Of a DNA stretch of 64,000 bases, positions 34,986-46,602 are shown one piece after another. Positions within the stretch are counted from its first letter, which is position 1. Each line of letters starts with the position of its first letter. This stretch comes from Capra hircus (taxonomy: Eukaryota; Chordata; Mammalia; Artiodactyla; Bovidae), in NCBI RefSeq assembly GCF_001704415.2, contig NC_030826.1:60345362-60409361 (forward strand), read 5' to 3'. The notes beneath the pieces were generated by a model that did not search any database, had not been told where the DNA came from, and was given only the letters and a program-made list of their open reading frames with translations. The position numbers and the translations under genes are program-made.

Positions 34986-36162
34986 TCACTGGAGGAGCAG
35001 ACCCAGAGATCAGTGGAGCAGAAGAGAAAATCCAGAAACAGACACACACAAATATCCCCAATTAATTCTTTAAAATGAGCAAAAACAATTCCGCGGAGCA
35101 GGGACAGTCTTTTCGGCAATTGGTGTTGGAGCAACTTCAGCTAGTGAAATCCACTGGGGAAAAAAATAGAGCCCAACTGAAAACCCCATGCCTTGTACAG
35201 AAATTAAACTTAAAATGTATCACAGACTTAAATCTAATATGTAAATCTATAAACTTCTAGAAAAGAATAGAGGAGAAAATCTTTAGGACCCAAGCATAGG
35301 GTAAGGGTGCTTAGATTTGTCACCAAAAACATAACTCATAAGAGGAAAAATTGATAGACTGGGCTTCATCAATAGAGAGAGATGGAAAGAACCAGTATGA
35401 CTGGGAGATGCTGTTATTGAGTCACACACCTGACAAACGTTTTGCATCGAGGATATAGAAAGAACCATCAAAACTCAACATTAAAAACAAATATGATTGG
35501 ATAATAGACAAATAAGTGCCTAGACGGTTCACTGAAGAAGACACGTGGATGGGAAATAAACACCAGAAGTATTCAGTATCCCTAGCCATTAGAGAAGTGA
35601 AAATTAACACTGCAATGATACATCATGTCTCCCAGAATGGTTAAAATGAGAAACAGTTCTGAGGAGAAACTGGGCCATTCATATGTTTTTGTGTAATTTG
35701 GTACAAGCACTCTGGAAAATACTTGGCAATTCTTTCAAAGCTAAAAATGGACTTACCATACGACCCATAATTGCACTGTTGGACATACATCCCAGAAAAA
35801 TGAAGATTTATTTTTATGCAAGATCTTACACAGGAATGTTCACAGCACATTTATTTATAACAGCCCCAAACCAGAAACTATTTGTATCTCCTTCAAAGGC
35901 TTTCAGAGGCTGAAGGCTTTAACACACTGGGGTATCCACCCCACGGAACGGCATTCAGCAATGACAAAGAATCATCTGTGGGTACATGCGGCAACTCGAA
36001 TGAACCTCAAGGGAATGATGCTGAGAGAAAAAGGCCGGTCTCAGAGAGGATATGCATGATTGCATTTGCGCAAGTATCAGGAAGCAACAAGATGGAGATG
36101 GAGAGGAGATGAGCGTAAATTCCTACAGACAAACAGTTAGTCCGGAGAGCTCGCCCATCAGT

Positions 36163-36292
36163 CCCACAAAGTCAGCGGGCTGCCGTTTCCTCCTCCGGGG
36201 GATCTCCCAACCCTGGGAGTGAACCCGCATCTCCTGCGCCTCCAGCACTGGCAGACGGATTCTTCACCGCTGCGTCACCTGGGGGGCAGGTT
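36163..36292 (-). mobile_element. Bov-tA SINE fragment
   Basis: gggctgccgtttcctcctcc to ctgcgtcacctggggg, 5' part of the element only. Confidence 0.8.
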
Positions 36293-36465
36293 TGTAATGC
36301 TTTTCACTTGTTGCAACTAAGACCCAACTTAGCCAAACTAATGTATACATTTTTTAAATCTAAGTTTCCATTGGAAGGGCTATCATGCCCCCTCTGCTGT
36401 AATTTTTTTCTTGGAATTGCCTTTCCTCCCCTGTAGATGCTTTGATGTGGTCCTGCCCCGAGCTG

Positions 36466-36642
36466 GGGTTCCCTGGTGGCTCAGCTGGTAACAAATCCGC
36501 CTGCAATGTGGGAGACCTGGGTTTGATCCCTGGGTTGGGAGGATCCCCTGGAGCAGGGAACAGCTACCCACTCCAGTATTCTAGCCTAGAGGATTCCATG
36601 GACTAAGAGTCGGACACAACTGAGCGACTTTCACTTGACCTT
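36466..36642 (+). mobile_element. Bov-tA SINE with internal deletion
   Basis: Head ggttccctggtggctcagct is intact. The stretch between ccatggac and agagtcggacacaactgagc is deleted. Confidence 0.87.
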
Positions 36643-36972
36643 GCCGCCAGCTAGGCAATACCCTCCCCACAACACGGAGAGACAAAGAAAGAGGGAGGCT
36701 CCAGGAGTAGGTGCCCACTTCCCCAGGGCTTGGGATGTCTCAGGGCCTTGGACCCACAGCTTAGCTCATAAGGTGTGGACCTGTATCTCACGTCTGCCTT
36801 CTGTTCATACGGAACAGGATCTAAGTACAGGACGCTGAGTCCTCACCAAGTACCACCTTCCTACCCAACCCAAAGTTCACAGTGTTGGCTCCCTGAGGGG
36901 TTTTCTCAGATAAAATGGGAAAAGTCCCCACCCAGTGACCTTTCTGAATTTATTTAAGACCCCATTCGCCAG

Positions 36973-37178
36973 GGCTTCCCTGTGGCCCAGTGGTAAAGAA
37001 TCCGCCTGGCAACGTAGGAGACGTGGGTTCAATCATCCCTGGGTGGGGAAGATCCCCTGGAGCAGGAAATGGCTACCTACTCCAGTATCCTTGCCTGGGA
37101 AATCCTATGCATAGAGGAGCCTGGTGGGCTGCAGTCCACGGGGTCACAGAGTCAGACACGACTTCAGCGACTGAAGGA
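36973..37178 (+). mobile_element. Bov-tA SINE
   Basis: gggcttccctgtggcccagt to acagagtcagacacgacttc. It ends about 260 bp downstream of exon 2 in intron 2. Confidence 0.9.
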
Positions 37179-37440
37179 CAAGCCATCTGCCAAACACGGC
37201 TGCAAAATTTTTAGCCAACTAAATTCAAAGGTACCCATTCCATAAAGACTGGCCGACTAAGATCGTTTCAGGTCTCAGAACAGTAAAAGTCCTTGGCTTC
37301 CCCGCTTCAAAGGGCTCTCCTTTCTAACAAACTACCTCCCCGGTCAAAGCATTACTCACCCTTCTGAAAAGGAACTCCCATTCCCTAAAAACCTGTAAAG
37401 CACAAGCATTTGGATTAAGACGGCGATCTTGCCAACTTAC

Positions 37441-37507
37441 GTGGAACTGGTCTGAGGTTGTTCAAACGCTTCTTTGGGAATTTTAAGGCCAGGGTTTCGC
37501 TTCTTGC
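37441..37507 (-). CDS. MAP2K6: MAP2K6 coding exon 2 (residues 6-28)
   Basis: This 67-nt exon encodes the N-terminal tail just after the start: a basic cluster K-K-R followed by L-K-I-P. That is the D-type docking motif by which MKK6 binds p38. The exon begins with the last two bases of Gly6 after an acceptor ending in ctgcag and ends with two bases of Thr28 before a gtaag donor. The open frame runs far past both splice sites into intron, which makes a spurious 260-residue reading frame. The five upstream codons (Met-Ser-Gln-Ser-Lys in human) are on a separate exon outside the window. Confidence 0.97.
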
Positions 37508-37892
37508 CTGCAGGGAAAGATGGAAGGATAATGTTAAGCTCTACAAAAGTCACAGCATGAGACCAGGCGCAGACATGGCAGCAGAGAAAGGACGGAACTG
37601 GGAGCCCGAGTCTCATCCCTGCATTGAGAGCCCCGCTTCCCACCAGGAAGGCTGTGAGTGGGTGACGAGGCATAGTTGCCAGGCGGGGCAGAGCTTCCGA
37701 GTGCAGACTGAGGCCGTGGGTGAGGGCTTCCCGGAGTCCACGAAAGGTCCCTGAAGGATGCCAACTCTCCTCACCCAGGGAGACCTGCCGTCTCTCTCTG
37801 CTGGGAGTTCGGCACCCCAGCCTCCTCCTTCCTTTCCTGTGCAACAGCGGTGGGTTGTGTCGGTTACAGGCTGCTTCCTTTATCACGCCCAT

Positions 37893-38100
37893 CAGGGCTA
37901 CGCTGGTGGCTAGAGGTAAAGACTCTGCCTGCCAGTGCAGGAGGTGCAGGTCCAATCCTGGGTCGGGAAGACCCCCTGGAGGAGGGAACGGCAGCCCACT
38001 CCAGGATTCGTGCCTGGAGAACCCCATGGACAGAGGAGTCTGGCAGGCTACAGTCCAAGAGGTCACAAGAGTCAGACAGGACTGAGTGACTGACAAGCGA
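37893..38100 (+). mobile_element. Bov-tA SINE
   Basis: gggctacgctggtggctaga to gagtcagacaggactgagtg, in intron 1. Confidence 0.87.
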
Positions 38101-38484
38101 GCACGAGAGGTCTCAGCCAAGTGCAGAGCCGCCTCTCCCAGGGCAGCGCGCCGGCTACCGGGATCTGTGATGAGCTGATGGAGTAAACCAGGCAAAAGAA
38201 CAAAAATGACCCTCCCCACTGCTCCACCCTGCCCATTCTCGGCCCCCTGCCCTCAGCTACAACACCTGGGGCAGGGGACAGCAATCTTTATTTACTTTTG
38301 CGCTGTTCCAAAAAGCATTAAGGAAACAGCAGGGTTCGTGCAAGGAGGCTGTCCCTTCTCTGTGAGCCAGATGGGAACGTAATCGATGTATTCATTGTCC
38401 CTAGGCTGAAACCACAAGAGGGCTTGGCTGCAACATTTCTGTTGATGAGTTTACAAGAACAGACTGAGAGATGCCAGCTCAAGA

Positions 38485-38800
38485 TGTGATCAAACCAGTC
38501 CGTCCTACAGGAAATCCACCCTGAAGCTTCACTGGAAGGACAGATGCTGAAGCTAAAGCTCCAACACATTGGCCACCTGATGAAAAGAATTGGCTCCCTG
38601 GAAAAGACCCTGATGCTGGGAAACCTTGAGGGCAGGAGAAAGCGGGCGACAGAGGGCAAGATGGCTGGACGGCATCACCGACTTGATGCACACGAGTGTG
38701 AACAAACTCTGGGAGACGGTGACGGACAGGGAAGCCTGGCGCTCTGCAGACCATGAAGCCAGAAAGAGTCGGACACGACTGAGCGACTGAACTACAACAG
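38485..38800 (+). mobile_element. BovB LINE 3' fragment
   Basis: aaaccagtccgtcctacagg to gacacgactgagcgactgaa. The frame keeps L-M-L-G-N-L-E-G-R-R. Confidence 0.9.
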
Positions 38801-39394
38801 GCGATCAGAGCAACTCGTCTCGCAAGGACCCAGGGTTTTCCCCACCTAAGGAGCGCCAGTGTCCCCTGGGCTTGGCAGGAAAGCCCAAAGCAGAGCTGGA
38901 CGGGACACGCACAGGTTAGCTGTCTCTCTCGCCTCTTCTCTGCTTGTCGGGGCCACTACAGGGCCAACAAAAGCCCAGATTAAGGCCCCGCACAGAGATG
39001 CTGAGGCTGCGCAGAGAGTGAAGAAATCAAACCCCAGTTTCCTCCTTGCAGGAGAACACCAGCTGCAGACTTCAAGGGCTGCTCACCGTCAGACAGCCCC
39101 CGTGACGGCCTGGCCAGAATCAGAGTCCATGTCCCCAAGGACCCGGGGCTTTTCCTCCGCTCCCCAGTGGACGAAGTGTAGAGGGGACCGGAGAGAATGA
39201 AGAGGGGAAGTGTGGGATTCTGGGTCTGTAAAGACCAGCTTACCCCTAGTTTCTCCACATGCAAAGAGACCTCAGGTCACTTTTCATCCAGTCCTTATTA
39301 TCCTCAGCTATAATATGGTGTATTAATAGTAACATCAATACCTACCTTCCCAGACTGATGCGAGAACCATGGGATAACACCAGAAAGAGCGATG
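38801..39394. other. Intron 1 sequence with no recognised feature
   Basis: No named repeat or gene. Ends in an AT-rich patch. Confidence 0.5.
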
Positions 39395-39800
39395 ACATAA
39401 TAATAATTATAATCACTTCAAGAAGCCAGAAAGAAAAACACCAATACAGTATGCTAACACATATATATGGAATTTAAAAAGATGGCAATGACGACCCTGT
39501 ATGCAAGACAGCAAAAAAGACACAGATGTGTATAACGGACTTTTGGACTCAGAGGGAGAGGGAGAGGGTGGGATGATTTGGGAGAATGGCATTCTAACAT
39601 GTACACTATCTTGTAAGAATTGAATCGCCAGTCTATGTCTGACGCAGGATACAGCACGCTTGGGGCTGGTGCATGGGGATGACCCACAGAGATGTTATGG
39701 GGAGGGAGGTGGGAGGGGGGTTCATGTTTGGGAACGCATGTAAGAATTAAAGATTTTAAAATTAAAAAAAGAAAAAACTAATATAAAAAAATAAAAAAAA
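39395..39800 (+). mobile_element. Ruminant L1 3' end
   Basis: cacatatatatggaatttaa, the purine run cagagggagagggagagggt and gcttggggctggtgcatggg are the cattle-type L1 3' UTR, with an A-rich tail to about 39800. Confidence 0.85.
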
Positions 39801-39837
39801 GAAAGAAAGAAACAATCTGCAGAGTCTCCTTAAAGAA

Positions 39838-40060
39838 GTCACTGCAGAAACTCGGGAACAGAACTGGCTGTATTAGGGGACCCAAAGCTGGTGCTCTGTG
39901 ACAGCCTAGAGGGTGGGATGGGGAGGGAGCCGGGAGGGGGTTTGAGAAGGAGGGGACGTGTGTATACCTGTGGCTGACTCATGGTGCTGTGTGGCAGAAA
40001 CCAACACTATATCGTAAAGTGATTATCCTCTAATTAAAAATAAAGATTTATAAAAAGAAC
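39838..40060 (+). mobile_element. Second L1 3' end in the same orientation
   Basis: ggggacgtgtgtatacctgt to ccaacactatatcgtaaagt followed by an A-rich end. More diverged than the copy just before it. Confidence 0.75.
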
Positions 40061-40194
40061 TGCCTGTGTTATCTCATAGCCCTATATAGCGAGACCTTTC
40101 TGTGCCGTCAAAATCCAAAACCCAGATTAACTCTGCCAACGTGTATAAAGCCAGCAAGCAACATGCTTGATGGCAGTCAGCACAGAGAAAGCCT

Positions 40195-40575
40195 CTCTCA
40201 TTGGAGCATAGTTGCGTTACAACGTTGTCAGTTTCTGCTGGTCAGCAAAGTGAATCAGCTGTACGTTTACACATATCATCTCTTTCCTGGACTTTCTCTC
40301 CATTTAGGTCGCGGAGCAGTGAGTAGAGGATCCTGCCACAGAGCAGCTTCTCTCTAGTTGCCTGATCTACACACAGAATCAGCAGCCTGTAGGTCAGTCC
40401 CAGTCTCCCAGTCCACCCACCTCTGCCTACAAGTGTCTGTGTCTCTTCTTTGCAAATAAGACCGACTCTACCATTTTTCCCTAGATTCCACACGTACATG
40501 TTAGTATACAATATTTGCCAGAGAAAGCCAATCAGAGCCACCTTCGTTGCAACAGGTCGCCTCAGTTCTCTCCTC
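40195..40575 (-). mobile_element. L1 3' fragment
   Basis: Plus strand gcatagttgcgttacaacgt and gtcagcaaagtgaatcagct are the reverse of the L1 3' region. Confidence 0.6.
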
Positions 40576-43500
40576 ATTTAGACTTCCCCACGCGTGTTTT
40601 TAAGAATTCGAACCTCATCATTTCCTTTCCTATTCCTGGAGCGCCTATGGCCGTTTAGTACACGGCACTGAGTTAGTTCCTGACAATACACGGAGCTGTA
40701 GTGTATGCCAGAAGGATGCTAAAGCTGGATCTGACTGTGAGAATTCAAACAGATAAATGGCTGGATTCCAGCAATTCCCATCCGTGGGCCTCAGCTACAT
40801 TCACAGCAAAGGCTATTTTACCCGAGATAGTCTAGGGAGGAAGGAACAAAGGCGACTTGTCTGGATCACGACATACAGATTCCGATACAGGAGACCAATC
40901 CCAGCTGATACAGCCCTGTAGCTCTCCCAGGTGAAATAAAAGGAGACTAAAGCATGTCTTGCCTGTGGAAAAGCCTCTCCAGGTGTCTTTTGAGCAACGT
41001 TACTCTCCTCTTCGTTTCTAACTCACCTCTTACTAGACAGACGTCAGTAAGGATAGCTATTTATGGAGAAAAACGCCTTTGGAAAACTTTAACATACCAA
41101 TGAATTATTACATCACAGCAATGAATGATTAGTTAGTTCCTTAACAGCAATCGACTCAAACTAAAACCCACCAAATCGTCATATGAAGAAACAGCAAAAG
41201 AAAGAGGGGAAAAAAAAAAAAAAAACACTTTTGGCACAGAGACAAGAAAGAGATGGCCAAAACAACAGTAAAGTCTTCTCGGTATAGGAAAAGAAGACCG
41301 CCCTCCCACCCCAGGTTCTCCTCTGACAAAAACTAGAAAAAGCATTTCAAAATGCTTTTGCACAAACAAAACCCGGTTGAACTACACCATCAGAAAACAC
41401 CCTGCCTTCATGTCTTAAAAGTAGATCAAAGAAAAGAAAACTCACAAAGGCACACGCCAGCACTCCATAATTCACATACCTGCCCATCACTGGAAGAGCA
41501 GTCCGGTAAGACACCAGCAGACGTGACTCTGATGCGGTTTTCAAGGCTGCAAAAAGCAGGAGCCACAGAAAACCTCACAGCAGGCATTTTCACTCAGCTC
41601 CGGAGACCACACTTGAGAGAGAGACAGAGCGAGGCTCCACCCTCCTCCAGCTCCCGTCCCCCTAAACCCCTGCAAGTCCATTGTTTCTGAGGAGCTCCAA
41701 CTCCAGCAAGGGAGGGAGACATGCGCCCGTTGGGACGACCAAGGTGTGACGTTAATCAGTGACCCTGGAGAGCCCAGCACTCGGCCGCCTTTCTATCAAT
41801 GCCTCTTTCAATGCTTAGAAGAAAGGGACGCAATGTGCAGTCCGTTTCCAGCTGTGTTTACTTCAAAGCAATCTGTTCCCCTTCGTAAGGCTGCCGACCA
41901 ACCTGACTCTAACATTTAACATTGTGCTTTTTTGAAACTTAACCAGACAGAGCAAAATGAATAATAAAACGAGGTGACCGACTGTGATAAATGGCTTTTT
42001 CGCTTGATAGTCAAAAGCAGAAATGAAAGCTGGCTCAGAAAAGAGGCTCCAGGTTTTGTCACATGCTGGTAACCAGCCTTCTCAGAAGACCAAAATTCTG
42101 TATGTTTCGGCTGATCTCAACCAGCTGTGTCCTCTGAACTGGTTCAGTCTGCAGAGGGTAAAAGAAATCTTGGCCTGATGGAGCAAACATATGTGGCCCC
42201 ATCGTACATCAGCCAGTGGCCCGCCCACACCCGTCTTCTCAGAAAATATTGTAGTCCCACTACACACATATATTTGCAAAATTGATCTTAAACCAAAGCT
42301 GGGTCCTGATGATCACAGCCCAGAGCAAAATGGCATTGCGAAAGAACTGAAAAAAAAAAAAAAGGAATAAAAATATCTTGCCAATACTTAGAAAACATTT
42401 ACCAAGTCACAGACATATTCACCAGCTCTGACCCTACTGCAAGAAGCAGTACACAGACCTCTTGCCCAGCACCGGCTCGGTGAAGCTGGGCACAAAGGGC
42501 TCCTCTCATGAGCCTTATGACATAAAACAGAAGATCCTGCTGCAGGGCCAACCCCAACAGCGAGAGGATGGCGTGGGGTCAACAGAAGGGGCACCGTGAG
42601 GCCAGCTTGGCCGGGGTGAGGGGGCTTGGTGAGGTGTGATTGCAGGGGTTTACCATCATTGACCCAGCCTCACAAAAGAGTGGCTTTGCTCCCTGCGCCA
42701 AACGTATTTTAAAAATCTGTTTCCCAATGTGAATGGGATTTCCTGCCAAGGAACTGGCAACCTGAAGGCCTTGGCTGCCCTAACCTTCATACTATGAGGC
42801 TTGAGTTCCAAGGGCGGCTGGCGCTGAAACCAGCGGAGAAGTGTCACTGAACGTCATTAAATCGCAATGATCGGATGCAAAGCCACTCACAGAGCAGGGC
42901 AGAGCGAAGGGAGCGCAGGAAGAAAGCTGCTCTACGATGGTGATACAAAGGGGGCACCCCCCACCCCCGACAGCATCACTACATCCCACCCACCCCTGAG
43001 GCTCCAACCAGGATGCCAAGTGTCTCCGGAATTACATAAAATGGAGACAAGGAGAGCTGCACAGCTCACTGTAAACACGCAGCCGTTTTTCTTTCAAGCA
43101 GGCAGCTGACGGTCCTGAAACCCCGTCTTAACCTGCCTTTGGGCTCACGACGCCCCAGCCCTCCTACGGTCGGAACACAATCTGCTAAAATCAACGCCCT
43201 CATCTCAGGCCCCCCGCCCGGATCTGCCCAGACCCCTGCTGCGCCTTAGGAAGCACCGCCCACACTGCCGGCTCCCACGTGCTGGCGTCCGGAACACAAC
43301 AACAGCCCAACGCAACTTTCTGAATGTCTACTATTTTCCTTTAAAATGCCCACTCTGTCCACGACCCTCTTCGTTTGTTATGCTCCTCACACCTTTGCTG
43401 ACAATCCCGAGTCATTTGCTTCTGCATTGATGGATTCCTTTCTGAATCTATGCATTATTAATTTTCTTATCCACCTCCCCATAAATGTTCCATTAGGACA

Positions 43501-43619
43501 GCAATTTTGTGCAGTGCTTCCACGGCGTCTGTATTTGTGAACGGAATATTCGTTGCTCTTTTCTCAACTGTTTTGAACTTCAGTACTGAGGCCTTCAACT
43601 TTTTTCTTTGAAAAAGCAC
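40576..43619. other. About 3 kb of intron 1 without recognised repeats
   Basis: The longest stretch without a ruminant retroposon that I could name. Contains A-runs near 41209-41225 and 42348-42363 and no exon I recognise. Retroposon-poor intron sequence can carry regulatory elements, but nothing specific is visible. Confidence 0.45.
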
Positions 43620-44290
43620 ACACTAAAAATACTAAGCCACTACGATGTATATCTGAAGCTAATATAATATTGTATATCAACTATAATTTTTTCATACAGC
43701 AAATTCCCGTTGGCGATCTAGTTTACATATGGTAATGTAAGTTTCCATGTTATTCTTTCCATGCATCTCACCCTCTCTTCCCCTCTCCCCATGTCCATAA
43801 GCCTGTGTCTGTTTCTCCATTGCTACCCTGTAAATAAATTCTTAAAAAATAATTTTTTACGTTTTTTATTTTATATGACAGTATAGCCAATTAGCCACTG
43901 GACATCCCTGGTGGCTCAGATGGTAAAGCGTCTGTCTACAATGCGGGAGACGCAGGTTTGATCCCTGGGTTGGGAAGATGCCCTGGAGAAGGAAATGGCA
44001 ATCCACTCCAGTACTATTGCCTGGGAAACCCCATGAACAGAGGAGCCTGGTAGACTACAGTCCATGGTGTCGCAGAGTCAGACACGACTGAGCGCCTCCA
44101 CTCTCACTTTCATAGCCAATTAACAATGTTGTGAGTCTCGGGTGAAGGTTGAAGGGGCTCAGTCGTATGGTTAGACGTGTAGACAGCACAGAATGGAGTA
44201 GAGGTGATACAGCCTTGAGCATAAGTGAGACTTCGTTTCAAATGCGAGCTGGACCACTTAACACTGGGACCTTGAGGATGTTTCTCTTTT
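43620..44290 (-). mobile_element. L1 3' fragment split by a Bov-tA
   Basis: Left part has ctatgatgtatatc-like text and caccctctcttcccctctcc. It resumes after the SINE at atagccaattaacaatgttg. Reverse orientation. Confidence 0.65.
43894..44111 (+). mobile_element. Bov-tA SINE with target duplication
   Basis: Perfect 11-bp flanks atagccaatta at 43883-43893 and 44112-44122. The body is complete, including the ttcactttcat-type tail. Confidence 0.92.
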
Positions 44291-44492
44291 TTTTCTAAAT
44301 ATTTGTTACTTTTATTTACTAAATTCACTGCACAGGGTCTTAGTTGGGGAACATGGGACCCTCGATCTTGGTTGCACCAAGCGAACTCTTAGCGGGTGGC
44401 ATGTGGGTTCTAGTTCCCAGATCAGGGATCGAACCTGGGCCCCCTGCATTGGGAGCTCAGAGTCTTTGCCACTGGACCACCAAGGAAGTCTC
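44291..44492 (-). mobile_element. CHR-type SINE
   Basis: atttgttacttttatttact to ggaccaccaaggaagtctcc, reverse complement. Confidence 0.8.
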
Positions 44493-45059
44493 CCTGAGGA
44501 TGCTTCTGAAACTTACAAACTGGAGATGCCAACTCTGACAGCCAAAGAGACTCAGCTGGCACAACTGATGGGAAGCAGTCCAGCACATGACAGGTGTTCC
44601 CTAGATAGAAGCTTCTTGTCTCCCTCTCATATCTGTGCTTATCTTTTAAGGGAAGAAAGAGCCAGAATGTCCCCTCTATGGGCAGCTTGTCCTATCTTTC
44701 TTTCACTGATTGCCTGAATCTACCTCCTCACCCATCTCTTCCACTCGAACGTGAGCTCTTCAAAGCCAGACTCCATTCCTTGCCCATGAACAGAGTAAGC
44801 AATAGACCCAAGAAACGAGGCAGAGACCACAGCATCTTGGCTCATAAATAAGCTGCTTAAACTCTGCAGAAGCAAAACTATGGGTTCTGGTCATCTCCTG
44901 GATAAAAGATGGAGAAGATCAGGAGCTAAGGTGTAGTTGTAATAGGAGCAACCTGGCTTTTCCCCATCTAGATAAAATTACGTAAAAGAGAAAAGTGAGG
45001 CCAGTTGGGGTGGGAGGTGGAAGAAGGCAGAGGAGCTCCACATCAGATGTGCTAAGGAG

Positions 45060-45611
45060 AAATTAAAAGACGCCTGCTCCTTGGGAGGGTGACTATGAGA
45101 AAACCTAGACAGCATATTAAAAAGCAGAGATATCACTGTGCCAACAAAGGTCGGTATAAACAAAGCTATGTGTTTTTCCAGTAGTCATATACGGATGTGA
45201 GAGTTGGACCATCAGGAAGGCTGAGCTCTGAAGAACATCATGATGCTTTTGAATTGCGGTGTTGGAGAAGACTTTTGAGATAAACTTCAACAGCAGGAGA
45301 TCAAACCAGTCCATCCTAAAGGAAACTCTGAATATTCATTGGAAGGACTGATGCTGAAGCTGAACCTCCAATACTTTGACCACCTGATGCAAAGAGAGGA
45401 CCCGTTGGAAAAGACCCTGATGCTGAGAAAGATTGCGGGCAGGAGGAGAAGTGGGCGACAGAGGATGAGAAGGTTGGATGGCATCACCGACGCGATGGTC
45501 CTGGTTTGAGCAGCTCTGAGAGAGAGTGGAGGACCAGGAAGCCTGGCAGGCTGCAGTCCGTGGGGTCGCAAAGAGTCGGACACGATGGAGCGGTGAACAG
45601 CAGCAAGAACA
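45060..45611 (+). mobile_element. BovB LINE 3' fragment
   Basis: gcatattaaaaagcagagat, gtgagagttggaccatcagg and agaccctgatgctgagaaag run to ggacacgatggagcggtgaa. Reverse-transcriptase remnant with several stops. Confidence 0.9.
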
Positions 45612-45935
45612 GAGGATACTCTGAAGGGGCGCGCGGCAGGCTTCCGACAGGCGCCCGGAGCTTCCGAGTGCACGGGCGGGGGCCGGGAGGGGAGTGGAGA
45701 CCTGGCAGCGGCGAGTGGAGAAGCAGGAAAGCCGACTGGGACCAGCGAGGCAGCGGGAAGGGAACAGGGATGGAGGGCAGCCAAGGCGAGGGCAGTTCGA
45801 GAGCATGAGGGCTGAGTGAAGAACCAGCCGAGGACACCAAGGACCTCCGGCCGCGTCCCAGGAGGAAAGCCAGCGTGGCCGGAGCAGCGCCGTCCGCTCA
45901 TTAGAAAAGGCCCGGCGTTCAGGGCGCGAAGGACT
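45612..45935. promoter_or_regulatory. CpG-rich segment, possible CpG island
   Basis: By eye about 30 CpG in about 320 bp with roughly two-thirds G+C, unlike the surrounding intron. It contains ggggcgcgcggcagg, gcgggggccgggagggg and gccgcgtccc. No TATA box or exon is apparent. It could be an internal promoter or a recently arrived GC-rich repeat. Confidence 0.4.
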
Positions 45936-46397
45936 CAGAAGAGCTTCCGTACAGCTCCAGTCTCATGACTGAAGCTTTTTTTTTTTTGCAGACCTGGTGG
46001 CGCTGAGGTATGCGCTTTGTCACGCTAACCATTTGGTGCTGACTCTGTGCTCTTGAAAGAACCTAGAGGGGCTTGGCGGCCAAGCACCACCCCCCTTGTG
46101 GTCTGGGGCCCCGGGAAGGCAGGGCGAGGGGTGAGGCGGGGAACCCCCACAGCTGTGCCCAGCTCCTTCCTCATTCACACGCTGCTTCATTCATGAGTCT
46201 CAGCAGACGGAAGTGCAGTTACAGGGTGTGAAAAATACCACTTTACAATAAAGACAAGGCAGCAGCTTCCAAAGACACACAGCGAAGTGTCTCGTCTTTT
46301 CAAAATGCATACTCCATCCCGGCTAGATTTAAACATCTCACGTCTATTTTAGAGATAAATACTGAAATGTCTCCAAGTGAAATAATACGACTCTAAG

Positions 46398-46602
46398 ACA
46401 AACTTCCTAGGTGGTACTAGTAGTAAAGATTTCACCTGCCAAAGCAGGAGACTCAGGAGACGTGGGTCCCCTGGAGAAGGGCATGGCAACCCACTCCATA
46501 TTCGTGCCTGGAGAATTCCATGGACAGAGGAGGCTGGCAGGCAACAGTCCATGCGTTCACAAAGAGTCAGACACAGCCTAGCCACTGAGCACGCAAGATA
46601 AG
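46398..46602 (+). mobile_element. Bov-tA SINE
   Basis: aacttcctaggtggtactag to agagtcagacacagcctagc; part of the body after caggagac is missing. Confidence 0.84.

Larger units (their letters stand above)
31885..36130 (+). mobile_element. 5'-truncated L1 with nested insertions
   Basis: Starts inside ORF2 (gaggaagtaataaagataag, then agctctttta-type text) and continues through stretches such as ccaattccttggaaaccac and attcaacacacattcatga to a 3' region with gaatgaacctcaagggaatg. All frames are broken. It is interrupted by CHR SINEs at about 32687 and 33411 and by a BovB at about 34020. Antisense to MAP2K6 in intron 2. Confidence 0.8.
3923..37507 (-). other. MAP2K6: MAP2K6 gene body, coding exons 2-12 of 12
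   Basis: MAP2K6 encodes MKK6, a cytoplasmic/nuclear dual-specificity kinase that phosphorylates the Thr-Gly-Tyr loop of p38 MAP kinases in stress and cytokine signalling. Eleven exons were found by translating the minus strand and matching the known MKK6 protein. Joined, they give residues 6-334 in one open frame ending in TAA. Intron lengths from the exon boundaries are about 9.7, 0.97, 1.6, 1.2, 0.66, 3.1, 1.0, 1.9, 6.4 and 6.1 kb, in transcription order from intron 2 to intron 11. Every acceptor ends in AG and every donor starts with GT. The start codon exon is not seen, so intron 1 exceeds 26 kb. The close paralogue MAP2K3 is excluded by the N-terminal docking segment and by residue-level match throughout. 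Residue numbers follow human MKK6. Confidence 0.97.

Noticed and set aside
3923..37507. Processed pseudogene or MAP2K3 paralogue
   Set aside because: Introns with consensus splice sites are present at every boundary, the frame is intact and residues match MKK6 rather than MKK3 in the N-terminal tail and throughout.
37437..38219. 260-residue frame on the minus strand
   Set aside because: It merges MAP2K6 exon 2 with intron 1 sequence, including a Bov-tA. A consensus acceptor at 37507 marks the real exon edge.
45287..45901. 204-residue frame over the CpG-rich segment
   Set aside because: Its C-terminal part is antisense BovB and its N-terminal part is low-complexity GC-rich sequence. No homology is recognised, and GC-rich DNA has few stops by chance.
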